Source: Ditylenchus dipsaci
Lineage: Eukaryota > Nematoda > Chromadorea > Rhabditida > Anguinidae
Length of the DNA stretch: 64,000 bases
Direction: 5' to 3'
Assembly (NCBI GenBank): GCA_004194705.1
Contig: SADC01001036.1
Location: forward strand, 310,001-374,000
Numbering within the stretch: the first letter of the stretch is position 1; each line of letters starts with the position of its first letter. Below the pieces are notes generated by a model. It was not told the origin of the DNA. It saw nothing but the letters and a program-made list of their open reading frames with translations, and searched no databases. The translations under genes were made by a program, and so were the position numbers. Positions 30,921 through 55,159 of this stretch are shown in pieces.

Positions 30921-33900
30921 ATGAGTCAACAGCCACTGGAAGGTGTTCGGGTAGCTATTGTTGGTGGAGGACCTGGCGGGTTATTGCTTGCCAGACTCCT
31001 TCAACTCAACAGTGCAGCTACAGTCACTGTCTATGAGAGGTCTACCAGCAAAGAGTCCAGCTATTGGAGTCAAGGGCCTCTCTTAACCTGAGACCTGACT
31101 CTGGCTTCATGGCTATTAAAGAGGCTGACCTATTCGAGCCATTCAAGCAGTACTACCGTACAGATGCGCATTGCTATCGGTTTATGGATGCTTCAGGCAA
31201 TTTTCTAGCTACCTTAAAAGTAAAAAGTGAGGAGTTGGAAGAAGAAAGCAAGGAATTTGTGAGCCCAGCCATTGACCGCGGCCGTCTTACACTGCTTTTG
31301 TTAAACTCTGTAAAACCAGGCACTGTGGAATGGAATAAGCATTTTTTAAGCCTAAGCCGAGAAAATGACTCCTCCTACAAAATCAGCTTTGAGGATGGCA
31401 CATTTGCAATGGCTGATGTGGTGGCTGGATCAGATGGAGGCCGCTCGAAAGTCCGTCCCTTTGTGACTTCTATCAAACCCTACTACATGGGATTTCATAT
31501 TCTTGAGGCTGTTATGAAAAAAGCCAAAGAGGTAAGCCCAGAACGTACAGCTTGGTGGAGGCGGCAAAACATTTGTTATTGGAAAAGGCAAATTTCTGAT
31601 ACTGACAACAAAACAAGATGGCACAATGTTGTTCTACCCAAGTTTTAAAGTAGACGAGAATTGGATCAAAGAATGTGGAATTGACTGGTCTGACAGAGAA
31701 CAGGTAAGTCTTCTATCTTAAAACTGAAATTTACAAAAAGGCATAGTCAGATCTTGGTATAAGAACATCTCCTCCAATTCCTCTCACTCAGAGTCCAAAA
31801 AATTTCCTTCTTATTTTTAAAACCTCACTTGTCAAAATATCGCAATCATCGTTTTTTTTCACCAACTAAAAAGTTTTACATGAAGACCTGTTTAGAGGAC
31901 TATCCTATTTTCATTATGGTGCGCATTTTATATTTTTTGGTAAATCATATTTGAAAATCAAATAGAAATTTCTTCTTATCTTAAAAACGATAAAAACGTT
32001 GTTTCCCAACACTTTTCTACATAAAAAACTTATTTTTCGACAGAAAAAATTGACTAAAATTTGACCGAAATCTTGATTCACCTTGGTCCCCAGAGCAAAA
32101 AGTCAGGTTTCAGTCAAAAAAATTTTTTGGTCAAAAAGTTAAATTTTGATGTGAGAAAGTGTGATCGACAATGTTTTGTATCATTTTTAGCATTAAAAAA
32201 TCACTTAGGAGACTTTTAAATATGATTTGAAATGCGCCTCCGGACTAAACAAGTGCCAATTTTTTATATAATTTTGTCTCAAGAGTCTGTTACAAAAAAG
32301 TCAATCTTGATTTGAAAAAAATTAGAGTATCGGTCCTAATAGTGTTAGCGTCTTTTGACTCAAAATGGTGCGCAGATTCGACTCCACAAGCAGCACCCCA
32401 AGTTCATACCGTCTTATCAACCATCCCCCCCCCTCCAGCCAAAGTATGTCTCTTCGGGGGTCCACGGCTAGAGAACTCATACTCTTTTGGTGAGAGGTGC
32501 ACTTGCTGTTTTACGCGACTCCACTTGGTGGTCCGCTTATTATTTTGGCTTATTTAACCAATGTTACAACTGTTGTCAAAAAGTCGAATAACTTTTAAGA
32601 ATTGTTCAAGCGAACCAAAATAAGTAGAGTGCCCCAAAGTGGGCTCGAACCTGCCACTATTTGGACCTAGCAACACTAACGCTCATCCACTGCGCCATGC
32701 ATCGAAAAAATTCTTAGTCAGACAAGTGACCCGCTCGTTTCAAATCTGTACTTGCATTTTTGACCCTTAAGTTAAACACAAATAAACAAACATTCCTCGG
32801 TGGCTGCTCAAGGTGTCCGCTGATCGAAACTCATTTAATAAATACTTTTGAACTTTTTGCATAAGTTTTTGACAAGATTTTATATGACTTCAAGGATTAA
32901 GGCTTATATTCCAGGGCTCTTTACTGAAGTCAAAACTGTTCTCCACAGTCGTTAAGATAAATAGTGTTTTGCGATCAGTATAACTCAAACATATAAGTCA
33001 CACACAGGGCCGCAACTTCAACTTTTTCAAGGGGGGGGTAATTTCTTTGATATTACCCTATAGATTCAAGTCAAGGGGGGGGGTAATTTTTAAAATGAGA
33101 TTTTGTGTATTTTCTTATCTTTTTTTGTAATTTTTTTCAATATTTATTAGATTTTTTCAATTATTTATTTTTAACAGATTTAAGCAAAGCATAAAGGATG
33201 GTTAAACTTAGCATATTCGTTAATTATATCTTGAGCTGGCAAACTTATGTCTTTGTGAACAAAAATAAGAGCTAGATGATTTAGACGTTCATCAGCCATT
33301 GAATTTCTCAAAACATTTTTTATTTGTTTCAAAACACTGAAGGCCCTTTCAGGTGTGCTTCTTAATGTAGTGAGCAAATAAGTTCTTAATTAACTTTTTC
33401 ACAAATTCATTTTTTGTAACTTGAATTATAATATATTTTTTGACACATTCCAATTAATCTACCTACAACTTTTTTATATAATAAAATATGTGCAAATTAC
33501 GTGTTTTTTAGTGAAAACTTTACAAAATAGTGAAAAAAAATCACAAAACCTTGGTTACAGCAGTCTCCCTCTAGAGAATACCCCCCCCTTAGGGTGGCCT
33601 TCGGCCACCCTAAGGGGGGGGGGGTAATTACCCCTATGACCCCCCCCAAATTGCGGCCCTGGTCACACATAGGTCACAGTCAGGGTCCCGTCCTTTTTAA
33701 TTATATTTTGATATTTCAGGTGATAAACTGGTTCAAAAGAGATTTTCCCGACTACTCAGACTTTTGGCTTGAGCTTTGGGAAAAAGCTGATCTACCTGTT
33801 GTGCTTCGACCACAGTACATCATGCCTACCGACAAGCCCTGGGATCATCCACCTAACCTCACTTTGATTGGAGATGCAGCTCACGTGGTGCCGCCCTACG

Positions 33901-34166
33901 GAGCTACTGGAGTCAATGGTGCTTTACATGATGCTTACATGCTCGCCAAATTTCTTGTCGACCATGGTCACTACAAAACTCCACAAGGTGCAATCGAAGC
34001 CTATGAAGAGGACATGCGCAAGCGGATGGCAACAAACGCCAAGACGATTCATCAGTACAGTGCAGTCTTGCATCCAACTTATCCAATACTCGTTTACACT
34101 GCGGCCAGAGCCTACTCAGCATTTAGCTACTTATGGGAGCAAATATCCAATATGTTTAAGAAATAA
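30921..34166 (+). CDS. Class A FAD-dependent monooxygenase (TetX-like), two exons, apparent frameshifts
   Basis: Exon 1 is 30921-31703 and exon 2 is 33720-34166, joined in phase 0 across CAG/GTAAGT and TTTCAG/GTG. The protein starts MSQQPLEGVRVAIVGGG with the FAD dinucleotide motif GGGPGG, then VYERSTSKESSYWSQG. It has VAGSDGGRSKVR (DG motif), GKTFVIGKGKFL, FYPSFKVDENW and, in exon 2, LIGDAAHVVPPYGATG, the GD motif that binds the FAD ribityl chain. The family hydroxylates aromatic or polyketide-like substrates with NADPH and O2. The substrate cannot be inferred. Relative to its paralogues it lost one base near 31073 and regains frame near 31532-31550, so residues between read in a shifted frame. 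Either the gene is newly decayed or these are assembly errors. AATAAA overlaps the stop. The 2-kb intron holds a SINE and a hAT element. Two homologous pseudogenes plus a third copy lie upstream. Confidence 0.8.
32630..32705 (-). repeat. tRNA-derived SINE head (minus strand)
   Basis: Read on the minus strand: GCATGGCGCAGTGGATGAGC (A-box region) and GGCAGGTTCGAGCCCAC (B-box) 45 bp apart, as in tRNA-derived RNA polymerase III promoters. The flank at 32540-32620 shares TATTTTGGCTTATTTAACCAATG with the SINE at 46.3 kb. It lies in the monooxygenase intron. Confidence 0.7.
33005..33661. mobile_element. hAT element, 657 bp, perfect 8-bp target duplication
   Basis: Starts CAGGGCCGCAACTTCAA and ends AAATTGCGGCCCTG, the CAGGG-type ends of hAT elements. 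GTCACACA flanks both sides exactly (32997-33004 and 33662-33669). Poly-G stretches of 7-12 near both ends form part of longer inverted ends. It carries a transposase C-terminal fragment on the minus strand and sits inside the monooxygenase intron. Confidence 0.92.
33180..33377 (-). pseudogene. hAT transposase C-terminal dimerisation fragment
   Basis: Encodes STPERAFSVLKQIKNVLRNS then ERLNHLALIFVHKDI and an ending NEYAKFNHPLCFA. S..ERAFS.LK.IK..LR..M...RLN.LAL is the conserved C-terminal hAT dimerisation motif (ZMYM/zinc-finger-type hAT). Only about 65 residues remain, with no catalytic region, so the 657-bp element is a deletion derivative. Confidence 0.85.
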
Positions 34167-34533
34167 AGCATCAAAATAATATAAAATTGTAGTATTCGTT
34201 TTTGGTTACATGTGATTTTTTTTATATTCTGGTAGCCTTTTCAAGAAAACATGTCAATTAGTAATAGGAAACATGACACTAATAACCATTTTATGTACTA
34301 GACTCCTTTATAGAGCAGACCTTAGGCTAAGATCCTAAGAACAAATTTTACTGTCTTCTAGTTGTCTGCAGTTGTCTAGAAGTCACTTTTTTCGAAAGTC
34401 AATTCGTGTAAAAATTAATTTATCCACTATTTTTATTCGTCCTTAGATAACTCGGGCCCTATACGACAATAGGACGCTTTTTTGCCTTGGTCCTCATTGA
34501 TTTTTTTGCACATTTCAGTTTTGTTTAATTCAC
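34167..34533. other. Spacer between convergent genes
   Basis: Holds the presumed 3' ends of the monooxygenase (+) and F-box (-) genes. AATAAA at 34162 serves the former. Includes the dispersed phrase TTTTTGCCTTGGTCC near 34478. Nothing else supported. Confidence 0.5.
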
Positions 34534-35205
34534 TCAATGATTTCCTGTATTCTTTTCTAGAACAGAAAAAGTAAGAATTCGGTGAGACTTGCTTTTGATT
34601 AGATTCAAAAATCTAGAAGCTAGGTTGTCTCCATGATTACCACCACAAAGTTGATTTTTGTCTTTGCTGAAGCGTTCAACTAATTCTTCCATACTTGTGT
34701 AGTTTATAAGAGGAGTTAGCGGCACAAAATTGCTGCCAAATATGCCTTTTATAATATGGTGTTGTTGTCCTGAGCTTGTTTTTGAAAACATAGTAAGATT
34801 GTAGGACGAGCAGGAAATAATAAACTGAAAACTGAGCAAAATAGGCATTATTCTGCTAAAATAACTGATAACTGCTTCTGGCACAAGATCGCTGATAATA
34901 ACATTTTCAATGTGAACAAATGTAGGGATTTCAACCATTTCTGCAGCAAATGATTGTTCTGTTAGAAACAAAAATTTGCTAATTTTTTGGTGGCTACAAA
35001 CCATCACACATATGCTCGGAGTTGTCGAACTTTTTTGCTGGCCTTTCCAATCGTGATCCATGAAGAGGCAACTAATAATGTGCTGATTGGGCAATGATTG
35101 GCATATTTGGCGGAAATAATAGCTGAGACAAGACACTTTTTGGACCAAAACCTTTCGGCTCAAATATTTAAGTACTTCAATCAGGGTCTCTGTTGGAAGA
35201 TAGCT
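34534..35205 (-). CDS. F-box domain protein, 3' exon
   Basis: On the minus strand an acceptor (ACTAATTTAG) at about 35206 is followed by YLPTETLIEVLKYLSRKVL then QKVSCLSYYFRQICQSLP. This matches the F-box pattern LP.E.L..V..YL.R..L....V....R..... The ORF continues 200 residues to TAA at 34534. F-box proteins bring substrates to SCF ubiquitin ligases through Skp1. The C-terminal part has VEIPTFVHIENVIISDLVP and MEELVERFSKDKN, of no motif I recognise, which could be a substrate-binding region. The start exon was not found. It lies tail-to-tail with the monooxygenase gene, about 370 bp apart. Confidence 0.6.
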   Translation of the reverse strand, partial: SYLPTETLIEVLKYLSRKVLVQKVSCLSYYFRQICQSLPNQHIISCLFMDHDWKGQQKSSTTPSICVMVCSHQKISKFLFLTEQSFAAEMVEIPTFVHIENVIISDLVPEAVISYFSRIMPILLSFQFIISCSSYNLTMFSKTSSGQQHHIIKGIFGSNFVPLTPLINYTSMEELVERFSKDKNQLCGGNHGDNLASRFLNLIKSKSHRILTFSVLEKNTGNH

Positions 35206-35384
35206 AAATTAGTATTAGTTTTTGCAGTTTTAGTCAGAAAGCGTTAATAAAAATTTCGACCCTACTGACTTATAACTCAATCCAAGCATCAATCCATCCC
35301 TCCCCACCCAACTACTGGCTTAAATCCTGGCTTATATGAGCAAAAAGAGTGTCAGGCCCAGATAGAAGTCGAACTTGAAAGGAG

Positions 35385-35625
35385 TCGCGGCCCTAGTCAA
35401 CAAGAGGGTTGTTTGTGCCTTGGTACACCCTGTAAAAAAATTTTCGTTAATTTTTAGGCTTAGGCCCAGGAAAGATAGGCCAGTGTATGTTAGGACAGTC
35501 TAAAATATGTTCGAGTCTGTCCTAACATGCGCTGGCCTACCTTTGCCTTAGCCTAAATCCTGAAATTACACAAAAAACAACAGGGTGACCAAGGCGAAAA
35601 AACCCCCTTTGTTGGATAGGGCCAG
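35385..35625. mobile_element. Fold-back element, family B, copy 2
   Basis: GCGGCCCTAGTCAACAAGAG, GTGCCTTGGTACACCCTG, TAGGCTTAGGCCCAGG and GTATGTTAGGACAG on the left pair with the complements CTGTCCTAACATGCGCTGG, CAGGGTGACCAAGGC and GTTGGATAGGGCC on the right. Diverged from copy 1 at 10.5 kb. Confidence 0.85.
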
Positions 35626-35885
35626 AGTCGCTATTTTTAATTTGCCAACGCAACTGAACATTCCCGATAAATTATAAAAAATGTGCAATTGCCGTTTTTT
35701 TATTTTAAACAATTTCAAGATAGTTTTAAGCTCAACTAAAATTATTCTGAAAAAATGATCTTTAGTTGAAGTTTTGGAAGGGGGATATGAGCTAGTAGGT
35801 TCGAGGACTGGGGGGTTTATAAGCCAGTAGCTTTTTTTTTGGAGGGGGGGGGGGGTGAGTATAAGCCAGTAACGCCAGAATGTTA
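35626..35885. repeat. Family D-like fold-back end with poly-G
   Basis: GGGGGGTTTATAAGCCAGTAGC and a run of G followed by GAGTATAAGCCAGTAACGCC repeat the doubled-end layout of family D (ACCGAGTAGC...ACCGAGTAGCGCC). Only one end is clear. Confidence 0.45.
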
Positions 35886-35939
35886 ACTTACATAGATTGT
35901 TTTGACAACGATTTGCGTCTTGAAAATAATTTAGCAAAA

Positions 35940-37454
35940 CTCTTCATTGCGGCTATAAAATTATATTAAAAAAACTAAAGAGCTAAAGTTGTTGGAGGCA
36001 GCAGGTCAAATTTTTCCGTCAATCTATTTTTCAATTGAAATTCAGTTCATTGAATTCAGACCAAAGAGTAGGCGTTAATTTTTAGAATAATTTTATGAAA
36101 AATACAAGATTTTTTCAAAGCAGTACTTTAAAATATTGTAAGGCAACCTGCTATTTGTTTTTCGCATTTGACTTTCTCTCTTTCTCACTGCTTTATCAAT
36201 TTTCTTTCGTTTGAAATTTTGCTGATTTTACTGACAAAGGAAGACTAATGCGTCACGCTGACACAAATATGAGTCATTTGCCATCTCATAGTTTTTTATA
36301 TGCTGAATGACAAGATGTTTGACGTACTTGGGCAATCTTAGGCAGACTTACAGGGTGTGGCAAAAAAAAGGACACCCTTGAACTTTTTGTCAAAGGCTCC
36401 CGCGCACTGTCAGAAACAAAGATTTTTTCGGTGTAACCAAGGATGTTGAAATAGCTGTTGTGAGGCCGATACTGAATCTTTGTATTTAAGGTATAGCTCA
36501 CATATCATGAGATTAACGTTGGCTGCACAGGCCTAGCTCACTACGCAGTTGATTGCCATAGAGCGTAGGCTAGCACTTGAAGCTGACTTTTTGACCTAGG
36601 GCTTCAACCATCCATCCTTGTTACATCTAATTAGATAGACAATAAGAAGCCTAAGCGTATGAAAAAAAATAAGAAAGAAATATAAAAAATGAATGAATGC
36701 GGCTTCCAAAATAAATATAATTTAAAGGTGCCCGCGTTTTGGTTAATTGAAAATTTATTTCACTGTATAAGAATCGAAAATTCGGTAAAAACAGGAAAAA
36801 GAATTGAAAAAGATGAAAGGAGATAAACCGATAAAAAGGAGAAAAAAATACTTAATGCCTAAATCTTTAATCTTTTTTGGTCCATTTTGTCCCTTTTACC
36901 AACCACGGTAAAAAATAGTGCGACCCATCAAAAAGAAGTGAATTTTGTTCAGGCTTGATTTTATGTTTTTTTATTTTTGTATAAAAACAATTAATTTTAT
37001 TAAAGCGTTGTTTATTTGCATTAATAAATACAAGAATGACATCAACAACCAAGAATTGTGCATTAAGAGATCAACAAGTTAAATTTGCCTTCACTTCATT
37101 ATTATTTTTACAACAAGAACTAAAAGAAAATATATGTGCAAAACAAATAAAAAAGAAAAGCCTAATATCTGCCTTAATTTGGCTCTAGATTATTATTGAT
37201 CAAAAGACTACTATTCAAGTGCAACATACAACAACAAAATAAGTTAAGAGAATTTGAGTGGAAGCCAATGGAAAATTCATCTACAAAGCAGGCAAACAGT
37301 AGCAGGAAAATATTGATATCTTTTCTACAAATTTCCGAAAACAGCAGAAAAGTATTGAATTCTGCTGGAGAATAAAATTTCGACCGAAATTAAATTCAAA
37401 AACATGATCTAATTACCAGTATTTAACAATTATTAGATTACTAAATAAGCTTTT
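35940..37454. other. 3' flank of the KAT6-like gene
   Basis: AT-rich, with no convincing coding frame. One CAGGGTGTGGCAAAAAAAAGG mariner-like terminus lies at 36353. It would contain the 3' untranslated region of the minus-strand KAT6-like gene just below 37455. No polyadenylation site is assigned. Confidence 0.5.
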
Positions 37455-51189
<13,735 letters not shown>

Positions 51190-51510
51190 CTGTAAAAATC
51201 AAACTTGAGGTACAAGTTAAGCCAAACAAAGTTAGCAGCAAAAAAACCTGTAACCATATGGGGATAGTGGTTTTTTTTAAATTTTTTCTTAAAGAGGGAT
51301 GCTTACCTTTTACGAATTTTGTCCCCGCCAATTCAATTTTTTTTCCGAATCATTGAACTTCTGTACGGATTTTTCAACTTGGTTTATAACAAAACTACAC
51401 CTTAAATCAAACTCTATGAATCCCTTATCCAAAAAAAGATCTTTGCGTCACTCTCACTGACATGTTTTTTTAAAATCTTTTCCGGGATTAGACGAGAATC
51501 TGTAAACGTA

Positions 51511-51744
51511 CCGTATTTGCTCTAATTGCCGCCCTCCTCGACTTTGAACTATTATATCTCGGTACAAAATTTTTTTTCGAACAGGTTTTTACGTTTTTTA
51601 AGTCCCCACTAGCTCTACTAATTCTGAATTTTAGATATTGGATTTTTACTTAAAAATTTTAAAACGGCTTTATTAAGACAGCCCCCCCCTCCCTAGAAGT
51701 CGACCGAAAAATAAGCGTCCCGGGCTGCAATTAGAGGAAACAGG
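51511..51744. mobile_element. Pogo-like non-autonomous element end pair
   Basis: TACCGTATTTGCTCTAATTG at the left and CTGCAATTAGAGGAAACAGGG at the right, with GACCGAAAAATAAGCGTCCC as in the 11.8 kb element. The right end has mutated from AATACGG to AAACAGG. Confidence 0.65.
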
Positions 51745-51895
51745 GCATGTTAAGACAGACTTGAATCTGGTTTAATTCATAGAGTGATCGAGTCCATCCT
51801 AACATACATTGGCAGAACTCTTGCCTTAGCGCAAGCCAAAAATGACAAAGAAAAACATGGACCAAAAAAACCCCCGATCCTCTTGCAGCAAAACT
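51745..51895. repeat. Family B fold-back remnant
   Basis: GCATGTTAAGACAGACTTG, GTCCATCCTAACATACATTGG and CTTGCCTTAGCGCAAGCC match the inner part and right arm of family B. The left arm is lost. Confidence 0.6.
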
Positions 51896-52006
51896 TAAAA
51901 TGAAGTGGAAAAACCAAAACCAACCTCTGTGCTATCGCCACTGCCAGGCAAAAAGTACCGTGTTGCAAATACCTCACCATCGGACTTAGAACTTATAGAA
52001 TTTTTT

Positions 52007-52588
52007 CTAATCAACGACCTGATAGCTTTGGACACCAAATTGGGCAATATATCTGCGTTCAGGGTCTACAAACCAAATACAACAATTTTTTTCGCAATCA
52101 ATATTTGAGAAAAAACTAACTAAATTATTGCCGACTTTTACATCATAAGTAGCTGAAATATGCGCTTCTATATCCGCTGCGGATGTAGACAAAATTTTGG
52201 CTTTTGCACCGATTTCTTTAATAGAAAGTAAAACCACTGAGCTGAGATCTACTCCTGGTTTTAAAGTTAAGGATCTTTTGGCTCTGCAAATAATATTATT
52301 TAATTTTTTTCCGAGGCAGTAAGAAACTTACTGAAGTCTAAGCCTATCGGCAAGCACGGGCTCAGCCCCTTCCTCACATCTATGCAGCAAAATGACGGCT
52401 CCGAGAGCCAAGCCACAGTCAATATTAGCTAAAGCTGTGTCCTCATTGATTTTCTTGAGTTTCATCAAGCGTTTAGCAGCTAGCTGGCGAGTGGCTGGAA
52501 GATTATCGTCTTCTAATCCGTGTAATACTTGAACCACATCTTCAGTCTCATCTCTTGTTTTGGAAAAGGCTTTGGTTTTACGAGGCAT
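52007..52588 (-). CDS. Unrecognised two-exon protein, or N-terminus of the KAT6-like gene
   Basis: Exon 1 (52588 to about 52330) starts MPRKTKAFSKTRDETEDV and reads RQLAAKRLMKLKKINED, CGLALGAVILLHRCEEGAE, then LADRLRL. A donor (CA/GTAAGT) and acceptor (TTTGCAG) join it to exon 2 (52273-52007): KRSLTLKPGVDLSSVVLLS, DIEAHISATYDVKVGNN, CCIWFVDPERRYIAQFG, ending QVVD-stop. Total about 175 residues, with no signal peptide or membrane segment. I recognise no domain. Alternatively, a weak donor CAG/GTCGTT just before the stop could join in phase 0 to the first placed KAT6-like exon at 51189, making this the N-terminus. Both exons lie on the same strand, 820 bp upstream of it. Confidence 0.55.
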
Positions 52589-52820
52589 TTCTAGAGGATT
52601 TGTTTAGGATTTGAGATTAATAAATTTGGAAAATACATTTCTGAAAATCAAAAAATAGTTGCGTATATGGTTTAATCGTTCTTTAGAATATCATTAAATT
52701 TTCGATGCTTAGTGTTTTTCAATAGCTGATTTGCTATTGCAGTTGAAATCATTATCTACATTATCTAACTGGCAGTTTTGGCGTTAGTTGTTGTGTAAGC
52801 GTGCAATTATAGGTACGAAC

Positions 52821-52976
52821 CAGTGGCGTACGCAAGAATTTCTGACGGAGAGGGCACCAGGCCATTTTAGGCCATTTTACCTACACCGTTTTGAAAAAAA
52901 TCTGACGGGGGGGGGGGAGGGGAGGGGTCACGTGCATTAGCCAGCACCAGACCCCCATCCCCTGGGTATGCCCTAG
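52821..52976. mobile_element. hAT-type MITE, 156 bp, perfect 8-bp target duplication
   Basis: Begins CAGTGGCGTACGCAAG and ends CTGGGTATGCCCTAG. GTACGAAC flanks both sides exactly (52813-52820 and 52977-52984). Poly-G and TCTGACGGGGGGG lie inside. Confidence 0.9.
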
Positions 52977-52984
52977 GTACGAAC

Positions 52985-54640
52985 ATAAAGGGGTTATTTT
53001 TTTTTGCCAAGCTTAGTATTGGAAATGGATGGTAATAAATGGAGTGATAAAATGTGGTAAATAAGTATTTTTATGTAAAGTCCCTGTCGAAAGTGACTAA
53101 TACACCTATTCGAGAATGTTTCAAATTCTTGACATCCCAGTCGATTTAATAGAAACCTTTGACCAATAATTGCGTAATGCCCTTTGCAAAATTCCTGGCT
53201 TCTTCAATTTCTTGACCGGCTTTCTACTCCCGCTTTGCATGGCAGTTTGTGCAAGCTTTCGAGGCATTCTGAAATAAGTGCATTGGTCCCTTTTGAGGAA
53301 ATACTTCTTAGAGAGTATACAGCATGGTTAACACAAAAAAGCGACAGGATTTTTATTGAGAGATGGCTTCTTAAAATTACAGGGATTACTAGTGAACTCG
53401 TCTAAACTGAACCTGAGCTCCTCCCGCTTCACTCACTTGAACCTCAGCCCGCTTTCTCCCAGTCAAATCAGCATGAAGGACCAAGGCAATTTTTTTTTAA
53501 TTTTTTTATATCAAAATTTGTTTTGTATAAAAAATGTTTTGCGACACTTGTAAGTGAAAAAATAATGTAGTCCGAAAATTTTCAAAAAAAAAAAGGATTT
53601 GAAGCTGATCTGACTCGACAGGGGGGGGGGCTCAGGTTCAAGTACTTCGTGATACCCAGTTGGAAGCTGAAATTACATAACTACACAACAGCTAATATTA
53701 GAAAGATGAATTAAATAAAAATAAACAAAATCAGCTGTCGAAACACCAATCAAATTTAACAAATATCAACCAGCAGAAAACAAAAAGAAGATTATTGGAT
53801 TAGATTAAAAAAGCAACAAAAATGTTGTTTTTTTAATAATCCACAATAATAATCCACAATGGCTGAAATCCAGGAAAAACGCGCGTGAGAGAAAGAGCTG
53901 TTGCAAAACACAACTATTTGAGTCATTTTTTAATTGTGATGTCTGGGCGCCAATTTTAAATACAATTTAGAGGGAATTGTCTGAGCAGCATCTTTGTGCT
54001 TTGTGTAATATACTAGCCGACAAACAATAATAATAACAAATTGTTTTGTTGATGAGAATAATTATAAAGAACATTTTTTGAAAAGCATGCATCATTGTTT
54101 ATATTTGTCTAATTATTGCTAAGAAAAAAATTGTACTTTGTCAAAAAGTACATTTTTAGGAATTATGTTCTGGTTTTAAGCTTTCTAATTGACTGACAAA
54201 TAAACACTATATAAGCTGTAAAGGTGAAATTCTGTCGATTTTTTACGGTCAGTAACTTCAAGGGGGGGGGGGGAGTTGGGTTTGTAAAAGCCGATAGACT
54301 AATTCGACTTCTTTTAGCTTCAAATTCAGAATCAGCGGCCCCAATTACCCCTAGACATCGATCAAACAAGGCGGAAATTCTTTAGTGACGACTTATTGAA
54401 ATTGGATCGCCCCAAATTTACATCGAGACCGCGGTTCAGCGTGGATGGCAGTTAATCGAGACCTGGATTGTTTAAGCCCCGGCTAACTGGCAGAGCGCCG
54501 GGCTAAGCTTGGTGCCGGCGGAGCAATAATTGGCTAACGTGGTTCCGGCGCTTGATCGGAACTCGACTGCTGTCAAAATATTGGTGTCGTCATGTTTTTA
54601 TCAGAGAATCTAGTATGGTAAAGATAACATCAGTGTGGTA
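52985..54640. other. Intergenic spacer with two unassigned open stretches
   Basis: A plus-strand frame at 53184-53405 (LLREYTAWLTQKSDRIF, RWLLKITG) has protein-like composition but no recognised family. A poly-G tract occurs at 53622 and another at 54262. A GC-richer patch at 54400-54560 has CCGGCTAACTGGCAGAGCGC but no tRNA fold I can complete. Nothing else supported. Confidence 0.35.
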
Positions 54641-54647
54641 AATCCAC

Positions 54648-54750
54648 CGGGGATCCACCGGTGGTGGTGGGGTTTTTCAGGTAGCCACCGGTGGCGGTGG
54701 TGGCAAACACATCGGTGGCAGTTTTGGTGGTTAAATGTTCAGGGTTTTTT
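54648..54750. repeat. CCACCGGTGGCGGTGG palindromic array
   Basis: ATCCACCGGTGGTGGTGGGG, GCCACCGGTGGCGGTGGTGG and ATCGGTGGCAGTTTTGGTGG repeat around self-complementary CCACCGGTGG. Confidence 0.75.
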
Positions 54751-55159
54751 AAAAATTACAGTAGATTTTGCTTGTTTTAGATTTTTTTAAATTTATTTCA
54801 ATAAATTTTGCATAATCAGACATACTATTTAACTTAAGGGTTTTTATCATTAAATGACAAGAGGAAAAGCTGAAGTTGAACACAGTACGCTTCAATACAA
54901 CATTGTTTTTTTAAAAGCTTGGCGCTACTTGGATATAAACCAGCCCCAAATCAACTTTTTTTAAAAGTGTTTCCGAAAACTCTATATCGACTAAAACTGG
55001 CATTAGGAATTCAAAAAAGGCATTATTTTTGAGTTCTAGTCATTAAAAATTGAGTTTTAGTACCACCCAGAATCTCTCATTTTGACCATTTTTAAAAGGA
55101 TTTAGATCTGTATTTGAGTGAAAATGAACCAAAAATGGGCCAATTTAGTGTAAAAAGGA

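Noticed and set aside
31532..31550. A 19-nt intron in the monooxygenase exon
   Set aside because: GTAAGC and TACAG borders would restore frame, but 19 nt is below plausible intron size in animals, and the pseudogene lacks the GT; kept only as an observation on the frame change.
30921..34166. Bacterial contamination as the source of the TetX-like gene
   Set aside because: The gene has a GT-AG intron with animal transposons inside it, decayed paralogues in the same contig, and eukaryotic neighbours.
54400..54600. Possible tRNA or rRNA fragment in a GC-richer patch
   Set aside because: No complete cloverleaf could be formed and no rRNA signature words were recognised.
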